64,000 bases of DNA from Aequorivita aurantiaca (GCF_030410135.1 NZ_JAUGQQ010000003.1:1-64000), one strand, 5' to 3'; positions 36,834 to 46,613 are shown, numbered from the stretch's first letter. Made by a program: numbers and translations. Notes: generated by a model from the sequence alone, not told the origin.

Positions 36834-37628
36834 ATGAACAAAACAACATTTGTAATTACCAAAATGGACTGCCCTTCGGAAGAAAACTTAATCCGAATGA
36901 AACTGGATGGGATTCAAGAAATCAAAAACCTCGATTTTGACATTCCCAACCGAAAATTAACAGTCTTCCACTGCGGGCAAAGTGACCAAATCGAAAAATC
37001 AATTCTCGAACTGAATTTAGGCGGGCAAAAATTAACCACTGAAGAAACCGACCAAACAGAATTTAAAGAAAATACAAGCCAAAAAAAACTTCTTTGGACA
37101 GTTCTTGCCATCAACTTTGCTTTCTTCGTAATCGAAATGGCAACTGGACTTATTTCCAAATCAATGGGCCTGGTTGCCGACAGCTTGGATATGCTTGCCG
37201 ACTCCTTCGTTTATGGAATTAGCCTTTTTGCGGTTGGAGGAACCCTAATAAGAAAAAAACGGATTGCAAAACTTGCTGGATATTTTCAAATAACCCTTGC
37301 GGTTATAGGATTTATAGAAGTATTGAGACGATTCTTCGGCGCAGAAAAACTTCCCGATTTTACAACAATGATTATCGTCTCAATTCTCGCTTTAATCGCC
37401 AACGGGATTTGTCTTTACCTACTACAAAAATCGAAAAGTAAAGAAGAAGCGCATATGAAAGCCAGTATGATTTTCACCTCAAATGATGTAATTATCAATT
37501 TAGGAGTTATTACTGCCGGACTTTTAGTGAATTGGTTGAATTCATCAAAACCCGATTTAATAATAGGAACAATTGTTTTTGTGTTAGTTGTTCAAGGAGC
37601 ATTTAGGATTTTGAAAGTGAGTAAATAA
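36834..37628 (+). CDS. Cation diffusion facilitator with N-terminal metal-binding-like domain
   Basis: A 264-residue protein. Residues 1-60 resemble a ferredoxin-like HMA domain (FVITKMDCPSEENLI, a single Cys). Residues 85-264 form a CDF-type membrane domain with GLVADSLDMLADSFVYGI (the usual HxxxD site reads D-x-x-x-D here) and a second site SNDVIINLGV. The substitutions could change the metal. I use ATG 36834, one base after the TonB stop; upstream ATGs lie inside that gene. It likely moves a divalent cation across the inner membrane. Confidence 0.75.
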   Translation: MNKTTFVITKMDCPSEENLIRMKLDGIQEIKNLDFDIPNRKLTVFHCGQSDQIEKSILELNLGGQKLTTEETDQTEFKENTSQKKLLWTVLAINFAFFVIEMATGLISKSMGLVADSLDMLADSFVYGISLFAVGGTLIRKKRIAKLAGYFQITLAVIGFIEVLRRFFGAEKLPDFTTMIIVSILALIANGICLYLLQKSKSKEEAHMKASMIFTSNDVIINLGVITAGLLVNWLNSSKPDLIIGTIVFVLVVQGAFRILKVSK

Positions 37629-37767
37629 GAGTCATATCCATTTGCAGTTACGTGGCTAAATGCTCGGTTACCGTCGTATTTCCGCTTTCAGTTGAGTATT
37701 AAGAGAGCTAATGCGGTTTTGGAGCTATTTTGGCTGTTGAGGCATTACTCCGTTCAGAAATTCGGCT
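37629..37767. other. Intergenic region left of the repeat, nothing recognised
   Basis: First part of a gap of about 430 bases between the CDF gene and the small exported-protein gene. I see no open frame or hairpin that I can support here. Confidence 0.35.
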
Positions 37768-38002
37768 CTAATTTCCGCACCAATTTAAGCTAACCCCGTT
37801 TTTTTATAGCGGTATAAGGTGATTCCAATTTTTAAGGAACAAACCCCACCGCACAGCCATTTGCTTTCAGTCGGTTCTTTTCGCTCGTTCGTGCCTCACT
37901 CTCTACAATCACCCACTTCCAGCAACGCGCAGCAAGAGTAGCCCACCATTCATTTCCGTTGCACTACAATTCATTCAGGGCCACACTTGCTATTTCAACT
38001 CC
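37768..38002 (+). repeat. Intergenic repeat, copy 1
   Basis: About 235 bases resembling 49186-49412. The core (37846-37940) matches 49262-49356 with about two mismatches over 95 bases, and the flanks are more diverged. It lies between the CDF gene and the RND unit. It is not coding in either copy. Confidence 0.75.
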
Positions 38003-38017
38003 TGAGTATCATTATAA

Positions 38018-38053
38018 TTGCACAACCTTTGCACGTAATTATTTGTACATTTG
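38018..38053 (+). promoter_or_regulatory. Promoter and candidate metal operator of the RND unit
   Basis: TTGCA at 38018 and 38029 followed by TACATTTG at 38046-38053: the same layout as at 34586-34621. The ATG at 38062 lies nine bases after the -7 box. Confidence 0.5.
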
Positions 38054-38061
38054 TAGAAATT

Positions 38062-38457
38062 ATGAAACTATTCTTTTCCATATCAATGTCAATTTTATTC
38101 TTTTTTCAGGGAATTAGCATAGATATGGACTTTTGTGGGCCAATTAAAGAAATTTCAAGTATTATTACCCATTATCAGGATCATAAAATTTATGGCGACT
38201 CTTTCCTTGAATATGTAATTGAAGATTACATTGACAATGATGCAAAAAATGAAGGGCATCATAATAACCCAGATAAGGAAAATACACCAGTTCATTCTCA
38301 TAATCAATGTTGTCATCCTTTAGTATTATTTATTGCGAACAACAATTCGGCCCTAATCAATCGACTAAAGTTTGAAGATAAAGAGCCGTTCAATTTATAT
38401 ACAGTTAACTTCTATTCCAGATATCTGGAATCTCTCTTCCAACCCCCGCGAGTATAA
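38062..38457 (+). CDS. Small exported protein with His/Cys-rich loop, upstream of the RND pump
   Basis: A 131-residue protein with an N-terminal hydrophobic segment (residues 2-19) and a loop HSHNQCCHP near residue 93, preceded by HH, suggestive of metal binding. Family unknown to me, but similar small proteins precede czcA-type genes in Bacteroidota. I start at ATG 38062 because the -7 box at 38046-38053 excludes the upstream frame. It probably has a periplasmic or membrane-linked role in metal efflux; this is inferred from context. Confidence 0.65.
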   Translation: MKLFFSISMSILFFFQGISIDMDFCGPIKEISSIITHYQDHKIYGDSFLEYVIEDYIDNDAKNEGHHNNPDKENTPVHSHNQCCHPLVLFIANNNSALINRLKFEDKEPFNLYTVNFYSRYLESLFQPPRV

Positions 38458-38575
38458 TTCAGTTTTTTTTAAGGATAGCTATATCCTAACGTGATGCTTC
38501 TCAAAGTAAGCATTGCTTTATAAATGCGTTGCACCCATTCGCACCGTAAATTTTCAACTGAATTAATACATATTT

Positions 38576-41500
38576 ATGATTAATAAAATCATTTCATTTT
38601 CCATTAATAATAAATTTATTATTGGGCTATTTATAGTGGTGCTTATTGGCACAGGCATATACTCAATGGCCACTATAAATTTGGGTTCCGTGCCTGATAT
38701 TACCAACAATCAAGTTCAAGTTATAACAACTGCCCCTAATTTGGGAACGGAGGATATTGAGCAATTTGTAACCTTTCCCGTAGAATTGGCAATGGCAAAT
38801 CTTCCAGACGTTATCGAACTGCGTTCGATCTCTCGTTTTGGACTGTCCGTGGTAACCATTGTTTTTAAAGACGAAGCAGGAACCTATCTGCCACGACAAT
38901 TGGTCCAAGAAAAATTAACCGCAGTTGCGGAAGAAATCCCTGAAGGTTTTGGCACGCCTTTTATGGCGCCCATTACCACGGGCTTGGGCGAAATATTGCA
39001 ATATACCTTAAAGGTTAAAGAAGGGTACGAAGAAAAATATGACGCAACGGAGCTACGCACCATCCAAGATTGGATCGTAAAACGCCAAATGGCATTAGTT
39101 CCTGGAGTTGTAGAAGTAAATGCTTTTGGGGGTTATGTAAAGCAATATGAGGTTGCCATAAATCCAGGTAAGTTAAAAAGCTTTGGCATCACGATGAATC
39201 AGGTTTTTGAAGCCCTTGAAGTGAATAATGCCAATACGGGCGGTGCCTATATTGAAAAAAACCACCAAGCCAATTTTATCCGTGGCGAAGGCTTGGCACG
39301 AAGTATTGAAGATTTGGAGAACACGGTGGTAACCACTCAAAACGGAAGCCCTGTCTTGATTCGCGATGTTGCCGAAAAAGTGGGTTACGGAAGCCAAGTG
39401 CGCTACGGTGCATTTACCCAAGATGGTCATGAAACTGTTGGCGGACAGATTCTGATGCTAAAAGGCGAAAGCCCGGCTAAGGTAATAGAAAATGTCGAAA
39501 CGCGTATAAAGGAAATACAAAAATCCTTGCCTGAAGGCGTATATATCGATACATTCTTAAGCCAAAGCGAACTGATTGAGAGAACCACAAGTACCGTTAA
39601 AACAAATCTAATTGAAGGGGCACTCATCGTAATATTCGTTTTGGTACTCCTTTTAGGTAGCTTCCGTGGCGGTTTGATAGCAGCTTCGATAATCCCCTTG
39701 TGTTTATTGTTCGCATTTATTTTGATGAAGCAATTTGGTATTTGGGCAAATTTAATGTCCTTGGGTGCAATTGATTTTGGAATTATTGTTGACGGCGCGG
39801 TAATTATAGTGGAGGGAACGGTTTTTCACATTCATCAACGGATGAAGAAATCCAATGCAATTATGGGACAATCCGAGATGGATGAAATAGCCTATGATTC
39901 TTCTAGTAAAATGATGAATTCTGCCTTTTTCGGTCAACTAATCGTTCTCATTGTTTTTACACCTATTTTGTTCTTGACAGGTGTGGAAGGAAAAATGTTC
40001 CGACCAATGGCGTTCACCTTTGGTTTTGCTGTTTTAGGAGCAATAATTCTTTGTCTTACCTACGTGCCAGTGATGTCGTCATTATTTTTAAAACCTGCCA
40101 AAAACCAGAATAGTTGGTTTGCTAAATTTGAAAATCGGATGGATAGGATAAGCGATAAAATTATGGGCCTTTTGAATCGCGTGTATCTGCCCATACTGAA
40201 TTTTTCACTTCGTTTTAAAGCAGGGGTCGTAATAGGTGCGGTTGCCTTGCTATTGATTGCAGGATTTGTATTCAAAAATATGGGAGCTGAATTTATCCCG
40301 AAATTTGATGAGGGCGATATTGCGTTTCAAGCGTTAATAAAACCGGGCAGCAGTCTTACAGAGACCATCGAGGCTTCAAAGAAACTTGAAAATCTAATAA
40401 ATGAATTTCCCGAAGTTAAAACTGTAGTTTCAAGAATCGGGGTAGCCGAAATCCCAACCGACCCAATGCCTATGGACATTGCCGATAGTTACATTATTCT
40501 TGAAAAAGATAAAAGCAAATGGACTTCCGCAGACAGTAAAGAAGAGCTTATAGAAAAAATACAGGAGAAAATTTCGGTGGTTCCCGGTGTCAACTTTGTA
40601 TTTACCCAGCCGGTGGAACTTCGTTTTAATGAGTTGCTAACTGGAGTCCGTGAGGACGTGGCAATCAAATTGTACGGAGAAGATTTGGATGTGTTGGCAG
40701 ATAAGGTACAGGAAATCGCAGCGGTAATACGTGAAGTGCCGGGTGCAGCAGACCTTAACGTAGAGGCTACAAGCGGTTTGCCACAAATGACAGTAGTGTA
40801 TAACCGCGCAAAAATGGCGCAATACGGTGTAACCGTGGATAAATTGAATGATTATGTAAGTGCCGCCTTTGCAGGCGAAAGGGCAGGTGTGATTTTTGAA
40901 GGCGAAAAGCGTTTTGATGTGGTCATCAGGTTGGCAGAGGACTTTAGACAAGACATCAATAGTTTAAAAAATCTTTACATAGACCTGCCGAACGGTGCTC
41001 AAGTGCCTCTAAAGGAGGTTGCGGATATCAGTTATAAATCCGGGCCAATGCAAATTTCAAGAGACAACACTATGCGTCGTATATCTGTGGGTGTAAATGT
41101 TCGTGGACGCGATGTAAAATCGATGGTCGAGGAAATTCAGCAAAAACTGGAAACGGAAGTGGAACTGCCACCAGGTTATTACGTCACTTATGGAGGATCA
41201 TTTGAAAACCTGCAACGTGCATCAGACCGATTGATGATAGTAGTGCCCATCGTTCTGCTAACAATATTTATCCTGCTTTATTTCGCTTTAAATTCATTTT
41301 CACAGGCTTTGATGATTTATATGGCAGTGCCTTTGGCGGCAATAGGCGGGGTTTTCATTTTGTTGATCCGTGGAATGCCTTTCAGTATTTCGGCAGGGGT
41401 CGGGTTTATCGTACTCTTTGGAGTAGCGGTTTTAAACGGTCTGATACTCATAAACAAATTCAATGAACTAAAAGAAAGTGGAATGACAGATTTAAAAAAA

Positions 41501-42991
41501 CGTATATACGAAGCTACGCACGAACGTTTACGTCCCATTTTATTGACTGCCATTACCACAATTATGGGCTTTATCCCAATGGCGGTTTCCACCTCTGGTG
41601 GTGCAGAAGTACAGCGACCATTGGCAACAGTAGTCATTGGAGGAATGCTTACGGCAACATTTTTGACCTTGGTGGTTATTCCTATTCTTTACTATTGGCT
41701 GGAATCGAGAAAGGAACGAAACAATACAAAGGGGGATATAAGCTATGTCAACAGGTCAACAAACATTATAACGGTATTATTGATGGTTGGAGGTTTGATG
41801 GCTTCTGGAACTTCATTTGCCCAAGACAATAGTCAAGATGGTACAATTCCAAAGACCTTGACCATTGATGAGGCCATTGCTATGGCAAAACAGAATTATC
41901 CTACGCTCAAGGAAAGCCAGGCATTTATTGAACGGGAAAAGGCGATGAAAGGCACCAGTTTTGACCTTGGTAGTACGGAAGTATTCACTGGCAAGGAAGA
42001 ATATGGCAATAACCTACCCGGAATACAAACAACCGTTGGTGTGCAACAGGGAAATATTGATTTGCTTTCCGGGTTTTCAAAATCGAAATTTTACAAAGAA
42101 CGGATTGCCTTGGGAGAAAAGTTTTTTGTGGCAAGTGAACAACAGTTGGTGCGTAATGTGATGCAGGCGTATGACCAAATTAATTATTACAAGGCACAGT
42201 TGCGTTTTGCTGATCAATTGGACAGTGTTTATGCCAATTTTAAGACCGCTGCCCAACTTCGGTATGATACCGGAGAAACAGGCAAGTTGGAATTTATTGC
42301 AGCCTCTTCCGAATTTCAACAGATACAAGTATTAAAACAACAAGCTTTTGATGATATTGAAATCGCCAAACGTGCCTTAAAACAATATTTGGGAACCGAT
42401 GAAAACATCGAGACGGTTGATGTCGTTTACGAGCCATTGGATTTTATGGCTACATTAGATTCAACTTCAGTGGCAAATAATCCAATGTTGCAATATGCCT
42501 TGCAAAATGCCGAAGTAAGCAAGGCAAACGTGGGTGTCGAAAAATCCCAATTTCTACCTAAATTTAGTTTATCGTATGGCAGACAGGTTGTAGATGAAGT
42601 GTCAGGCTTCAATACTTTTCAGGCAGGCATTAGCATTCCACTATGGTTTTTTCCGCAAAAGGCAAGAGTCAAGTCAGCTAAGGCAGACGCAATGATGGCA
42701 GAGTATCAATATTTGGAACAAAAAGAAGTTACGGAAAGCCGTGTTTCGCAATTGCTCCAATCCCTCGAAAAAACTAAGAAGACATTGCAATATTATAAAG
42801 AAGGCGCACTGCTATTGGCAGAAGAACAGATAGCCACGGCACAATTGGCATCCAAGGAAGGTGAAATTGATTACGTTAATTACATTACAATTCTAAACAG
42901 TGCCATCCGTATCAAACAAAACCATTTACAATACCTCAATCAGTATAACCAACAGTCTATTGAGGTACAATATCAATTGGGTAATCTATAA
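38576..42991 (+). CDS. CzcA-type RND metal efflux pump fused to a TolC-like outer-membrane factor
   Basis: A 1471-residue fusion. Residues 1-1040 are an HME-RND permease with twelve spans and two periplasmic loops; the span-4 motif DFGIIVDGAVIIVEG marks the divalent-cation (Czc/Cnr) group rather than the CusA group. At about 1055-1080 a signal-peptide-like segment (IITVLLMVGGLMASG, then SFAQ) leads into an outer-membrane-factor domain (about 1090-1471) of the TolC/CzcC type. The fusion is known in Bacteroidota. With the CzcB gene that follows it should export Zn, Co or Cd from the cell. Confidence 0.92.
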   Translation: MINKIISFSINNKFIIGLFIVVLIGTGIYSMATINLGSVPDITNNQVQVITTAPNLGTEDIEQFVTFPVELAMANLPDVIELRSISRFGLSVVTIVFKDEAGTYLPRQLVQEKLTAVAEEIPEGFGTPFMAPITTGLGEILQYTLKVKEGYEEKYDATELRTIQDWIVKRQMALVPGVVEVNAFGGYVKQYEVAINPGKLKSFGITMNQVFEALEVNNANTGGAYIEKNHQANFIRGEGLARSIEDLENTVVTTQNGSPVLIRDVAEKVGYGSQVRYGAFTQDGHETVGGQILMLKGESPAKVIENVETRIKEIQKSLPEGVYIDTFLSQSELIERTTSTVKTNLIEGALIVIFVLVLLLGSFRGGLIAASIIPLCLLFAFILMKQFGIWANLMSLGAIDFGIIVDGAVIIVEGTVFHIHQRMKKSNAIMGQSEMDEIAYDSSSKMMNSAFFGQLIVLIVFTPILFLTGVEGKMFRPMAFTFGFAVLGAIILCLTYVPVMSSLFLKPAKNQNSWFAKFENRMDRISDKIMGLLNRVYLPILNFSLRFKAGVVIGAVALLLIAGFVFKNMGAEFIPKFDEGDIAFQALIKPGSSLTETIEASKKLENLINEFPEVKTVVSRIGVAEIPTDPMPMDIADSYIILEKDKSKWTSADSKEELIEKIQEKISVVPGVNFVFTQPVELRFNELLTGVREDVAIKLYGEDLDVLADKVQEIAAVIREVPGAADLNVEATSGLPQMTVVYNRAKMAQYGVTVDKLNDYVSAAFAGERAGVIFEGEKRFDVVIRLAEDFRQDINSLKNLYIDLPNGAQVPLKEVADISYKSGPMQISRDNTMRRISVGVNVRGRDVKSMVEEIQQKLETEVELPPGYYVTYGGSFENLQRASDRLMIVVPIVLLTIFILLYFALNSFSQALMIYMAVPLAAIGGVFILLIRGMPFSISAGVGFIVLFGVAVLNGLILINKFNELKESGMTDLKKRIYEATHERLRPILLTAITTIMGFIPMAVSTSGGAEVQRPLATVVIGGMLTATFLTLVVIPILYYWLESRKERNNTKGDISYVNRSTNIITVLLMVGGLMASGTSFAQDNSQDGTIPKTLTIDEAIAMAKQNYPTLKESQAFIEREKAMKGTSFDLGSTEVFTGKEEYGNNLPGIQTTVGVQQGNIDLLSGFSKSKFYKERIALGEKFFVASEQQLVRNVMQAYDQINYYKAQLRFADQLDSVYANFKTAAQLRYDTGETGKLEFIAASSEFQQIQVLKQQAFDDIEIAKRALKQYLGTDENIETVDVVYEPLDFMATLDSTSVANNPMLQYALQNAEVSKANVGVEKSQFLPKFSLSYGRQVVDEVSGFNTFQAGISIPLWFFPQKARVKSAKADAMMAEYQYLEQKEVTESRVSQLLQSLEKTKKTLQYYKEGALLLAEEQIATAQLASKEGEIDYVNYITILNSAIRIKQNHLQYLNQYNQQSIEVQYQLGNL

Positions 42992-43007
42992 TCATAAAAA
43001 GAGAAAA

Positions 43008-44216
43008 ATGAAGAATATACTATTAGTAAGTACCGTATTATTTACACTTATGTTTATGAGTTGTAACGATGCCCCAAAATCTGAACTTGGCCACAACGAA
43101 ACGGAAGTCGGGGAAGATGCGCACGGCGAAGGCCACGACGAGGAAGAAGGTGTTGTGGAACTCACAAAACCACAGGCCGAAACCATTGGTTTGGAAATGA
43201 AACCTCTGGAGGAACGAAATTTAGGAAACAATATTAAGGTAACAGGAACGCTGGAACTTTTCCCACAGGATAAGGCAAACATAAGCCCTTTTGTTGGTGG
43301 AAATGTGAGTTCCATAAAGGTAGTACCTGGAGATAATGTAAGTAAAGGACAGGTATTGGCATATATTGAGCATCCCGATATCATAGCAATGCAACAGGAA
43401 TATCAGGAAAAAAATGACGAACTGGTCTTTTTGAAACAGGATTTTGAGCGCAAAAAGACCCTTTATGACAAAGGTGTTTCTTCTGGAAAGGAATTTCAGA
43501 TGGCACAGTCAAGATTTCGTTCCACAACATCCAGTGTCAATGGGTTGCGTTCCCAATTGAAACTGTTGGGCATTAATCCCGACAAAGTGGCGGAAGGTCA
43601 AATATATTCCGCTGTTCCCATTACCACGCCAATAAGTGGATACGTGGCAGAAGTAAATATAAGTTTGGGCGATTATGTGGGCGCTCAATCCAAAATGTTC
43701 TCAATAAGCGATAACTCAAAAATTTATGTCAATTTTAAAGTATATGAAAAGGACATATACCAAATAAAGAAAGGGCAACAAATATATTTTTCCACGGCTT
43801 CCCACCCGGACAATTTGCTTAAAGCAACCGTTCGGTCTGTTGGTAAAACCTTTAACACCGACCCAAAGGCTTTGGAAGTCTTGGCGGATATTGAAAACAA
43901 GGATAAAAACCTATTGCCGGGTATGTATGTGGAAGGGCGCATAGTGCAGGGCGAGAAAAAGGGTTTCGCTATTCCTGAAGCTGCCATCATAAAAGAAGGC
44001 GAGCAATCCTTCATTTTCATTTTGGATGAAGATGAAGAAATGGAAGCGGGCAAAATGAAATTCAAAATGATACCCGTAACGGTTGGTATTACTGATTTAG
44101 GTTTTGTTGAAGTCAATCTTCCTGCCGAAGTTTCAAAGGATGCCAAAGTGGTCATAAACGGAGCTTATAACCTGTCTTCGGAAATGGTAAAAGGCGAACT
44201 GGAACACGGACATTAA
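43008..44216 (+). CDS. CzcB-type RND periplasmic adaptor lipoprotein
   Basis: A 402-residue membrane-fusion protein. The N-terminus MKNILLVSTVLFTLMFMSC is a lipoprotein signal with the lipid-accepting Cys at about residue 19. A His/Glu-rich stretch (HNETEVGEDAHGEGHDEEEG, in its entirety 20 residues) may bind metal. Barrel-sandwich, hairpin (about 120-190) and beta-barrel domains follow. I start at ATG 43008, not within the previous gene, because this gives the lipoprotein signal. It couples the RND pump to its outer-membrane part. Confidence 0.9.
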   Translation: MKNILLVSTVLFTLMFMSCNDAPKSELGHNETEVGEDAHGEGHDEEEGVVELTKPQAETIGLEMKPLEERNLGNNIKVTGTLELFPQDKANISPFVGGNVSSIKVVPGDNVSKGQVLAYIEHPDIIAMQQEYQEKNDELVFLKQDFERKKTLYDKGVSSGKEFQMAQSRFRSTTSSVNGLRSQLKLLGINPDKVAEGQIYSAVPITTPISGYVAEVNISLGDYVGAQSKMFSISDNSKIYVNFKVYEKDIYQIKKGQQIYFSTASHPDNLLKATVRSVGKTFNTDPKALEVLADIENKDKNLLPGMYVEGRIVQGEKKGFAIPEAAIIKEGEQSFIFILDEDEEMEAGKMKFKMIPVTVGITDLGFVEVNLPAEVSKDAKVVINGAYNLSSEMVKGELEHGH

Positions 44217-44329
44217 TTCAATAATAATCAAAGGTTTTGATTCCGAGTTTGTTATCGTCTTAATTAGTTAGTTAAAATTAAAAAACAGGCTCGGTTCAAA
44301 ATTGATTAAAAATTTAAAAAGTTAATAAT

Positions 44330-44668
44330 ATGAAAGAAATAAAAGCATTTATAAAACCGAACCGAATCCAAAGAGTCATTGAAGCACTATCTGACAATGG
44401 ATTTGAAAGTATCACGCTTTCACAAGCAGAAGGCACGGGCGCATTCAAGGCAAAAGGCGCAAGACCGTCGCTGGATTTTCACGTGACAGATAGTCCAGTG
44501 GTCAAGCTGGAACTGGTTTGTCAAAATGAGGAAGGAATAGCCGCAATTGAAACAATTCTAAGAAATGGAAAAACGGAAGAACCAGGGGATGGTATAATTT
44601 ATATAGCTAATATAGAAGATGCCTATCACATTAAAACGGGGGAATCCTTAAAACGTTTCGACCTGTAA
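44330..44668 (+). CDS. PII-like protein of the metal-efflux unit
   Basis: A 112-residue protein with the PII fold signature at its start (MKEIKAFIKPNRIQRVIEAL) and a T-loop region that lacks the usual Tyr uridylylation site; instead it reads TGAFKAKGARPSLDF. The end (DGIIYIANIEDAYHIKTGE) fits the C-loop. It belongs to the PII-NG-like group found next to CzcA/CzcB genes rather than to nitrogen control. It may sense metal or nucleotide state; that is an inference from context. Confidence 0.8.
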   Translation: MKEIKAFIKPNRIQRVIEALSDNGFESITLSQAEGTGAFKAKGARPSLDFHVTDSPVVKLELVCQNEEGIAAIETILRNGKTEEPGDGIIYIANIEDAYHIKTGESLKRFDL

Positions 44669-44684
44669 ATCAATTTATAAACAA

Positions 44685-45110
44685 ATGGAAAAAATAGTTC
44701 AATTTTTAGAAAGCAAAGGAATAAGGCCTACTGCAATGCGCCTTTTGACCTATAAGCGGTTGGCAGAGTTGAATGTGGCCATCAGCCTTGGCGATTTGGA
44801 AAAGGATTTTAAGGTCAGTGAAAGAAGTACCCTATTTAGAACTATGAAAACCTTAGAAAAAAAAGGTGTTGTGCATCAAATTGAGGATGGTACAGGAGTC
44901 ATAAAATACGCTCTTTGCGAAGAAAATTGTGAGTGCGAGGTCGGCAACGACCTTCATTTACACTTTCGTTGCAACAATTGTAATGAAACGGTCTGTTTAA
45001 CAGAGCATAAAATCCCTTATATCAGCTTACCCGATGGTTATATCACGGAGGATATCAACTTAGTAGTAAAAGGTATTTGTGAAAAATGCAGCGGCCATTC
45101 CAGAAATTAA
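44685..45110 (+). CDS. Fur-family metalloregulator 2
   Basis: A 141-residue paralogue of the protein at 34172: winged helix with ERSTLFRTMKTLEKKGVVHQ, then HLHFRC (H91, H93, C96), C99 and C132/C135 for structural zinc. The motif order and spacing match almost exactly, and the sequences are clearly related. It lies inside the efflux operon, 16 bases after the PII-like gene. It probably represses this or the neighbouring unit. Confidence 0.88.
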   Translation: MEKIVQFLESKGIRPTAMRLLTYKRLAELNVAISLGDLEKDFKVSERSTLFRTMKTLEKKGVVHQIEDGTGVIKYALCEENCECEVGNDLHLHFRCNNCNETVCLTEHKIPYISLPDGYITEDINLVVKGICEKCSGHSRN

Positions 45111-45122
45111 AAGAACAGTATT

Positions 45123-46439
45123 ATGGCTGAACTAAAAAAATCATTGGGAACCCTTCGCCTCACTTTTTACGGTGTAGGTACTATTGTGGGCGCAGGAATA
45201 TACACGGTAATTGGTGCCGCAGCTGGTCAAGCTGGCACAGACCTTTGGTTGAGTTTTATTTTTGCGGCTATTGCGGCAAGTGTGTCGGCAATGTCTTATG
45301 CTGAATTATCCTCAACCTATCCGAATGCGGGTGCGGAATTTATTTTTGTACGCAAGGCGTTTCCTAAGATTGATATTCCGTCTTTTCTCACGGGCTGGAC
45401 GATTGCGTTCCACAGTTCGGCCACCATTGCAGCGGTGCTACTGGCTTTTTCAGGCTATTTCAACACTTTTTTTAGTATTCCTTCCCTACTTGTCAGTTAT
45501 GGTGTTTTGGTTATGCTCTCGTTGATAAGCATTACGGGCATCAAGAAATCATCTACCGCTAATATCATTATGGTTAGTATTCAGCTCTTGGGATTGTTCC
45601 TTCTTATAGCGTTCGGACTTTTGGAAACAGGCCCACCAAAAGCAGCATTTTTTAAAGTTGAATCCTTTTCCGGTACTTTGGCAGCAACGGCTACCTTGTT
45701 TTTTGTTTATACTGGCTTTGAACATATGGCGGCTTTGGGTTCAGAGGTAAAAAACCCTGGCAAGACAATTCCTCGTGCCTTTCTATTGACAATGGTTTTT
45801 ACAACCGTCATCTATTTGCTCATATCTTTTACGGTACTCAACATTGCCGACCCGTCAGAACTGGCAAAAGTGGATTCGCCACTTTCACTTGCGGCATCCA
45901 ACCTCAACAGTTGGTTGCCCGTTGCCTTGGCCGTAGCAGCACTTTTCGCCACTGCAAATGCGGCTTTTAGTGGTATAATTTCTATTAGCAGGTTGCTTTT
46001 TGGAATGGCAAGCGTAGGCGAACTACCAAAATTTATGACCAAAACCAATGCACAGAAAGTTCCGTGGGCAACTACCCTTGTAGTTATGGTAGCAGTTGCT
46101 GGATTTATATTGTTGGGAGATATCAAAATCGTAGCGGGAATGTCATCTTTGGGTGCATTGCTTGTTTTTGTTGCCGTGAACTTTGCACTTATCGTATTGC
46201 GTTTCAAAGCACCCAATAAAGAAAGACCATTCAAAGTTCCTTTATCCATTGGAAAAGTTCCAGTATTGCCCATATTGGCGATACTCATTAGTTTGTCCTT
46301 GGTAATTCAATATGATTGGGAAGTATATACAGCATTTGTGGGAGCTATTGCAGTAGGCATTATCTTGGATTATTTTTTGGACAAAAAGTCAAAAGATGAA
46401 ATAGACCCTGAAAAAGAAAAGGAGCTTTTTAACCATTAA
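45123..46439 (+). CDS. APC-family amino-acid permease
   Basis: A 438-residue permease with about twelve hydrophobic spans. The start LRLTFYGVGTIVGAGIYTVIG is the APC superfamily consensus loop (GxG(I/V)xxGIF type) and the FFVYTGFEHMAALGSEVKNPGKTIPRA region (near residue 195, given in parts) is typical. It is the next gene after Fur-like 2, at 12 bases, so it is co-transcribed with metal efflux. Whether it imports an amino acid used to buffer metal, or exports a complex, is not known. Confidence 0.85.
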   Translation: MAELKKSLGTLRLTFYGVGTIVGAGIYTVIGAAAGQAGTDLWLSFIFAAIAASVSAMSYAELSSTYPNAGAEFIFVRKAFPKIDIPSFLTGWTIAFHSSATIAAVLLAFSGYFNTFFSIPSLLVSYGVLVMLSLISITGIKKSSTANIIMVSIQLLGLFLLIAFGLLETGPPKAAFFKVESFSGTLAATATLFFVYTGFEHMAALGSEVKNPGKTIPRAFLLTMVFTTVIYLLISFTVLNIADPSELAKVDSPLSLAASNLNSWLPVALAVAALFATANAAFSGIISISRLLFGMASVGELPKFMTKTNAQKVPWATTLVVMVAVAGFILLGDIKIVAGMSSLGALLVFVAVNFALIVLRFKAPNKERPFKVPLSIGKVPVLPILAILISLSLVIQYDWEVYTAFVGAIAVGIILDYFLDKKSKDEIDPEKEKELFNH

Positions 46440-46448
46440 TCTAATGTT

Positions 46449-46562
46449 ATGGACTGGATGTTTGAAGATTTTAAAACCGAACTGGATAACCTAAATCCTT
46501 ACGAAAATGGTAACGCGATCATTGAGTTTGACGATACTAAAACGAATGAAGGTGAAAATTGA
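46449..46562 (+). CDS. 37-residue acidic small protein
   Basis: A short frame MDWMFEDFKTELDN... ending TKTNEGEN, strongly acidic. It lies 10 bases after the permease stop and about 50 bases before the GDCCVxC gene, in the same direction. It could be a translated small gene of the metal operon. No homologue is known to me. Confidence 0.35.
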   Translation: MDWMFEDFKTELDNLNPYENGNAIIEFDDTKTNEGEN

Positions 46563-46613
46563 GGAAGCAATTAATGCAACAAATTACAAGGTAACAAGAA
46601 AAAATAAAAATCA

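Noticed and set aside
46315-46326. ATTGGGAAGTA, eleven bases shared with the mnmE end.
   Set aside because: It is inside the amino-acid permease gene, lacks the TTCTGT half, and is most likely chance.
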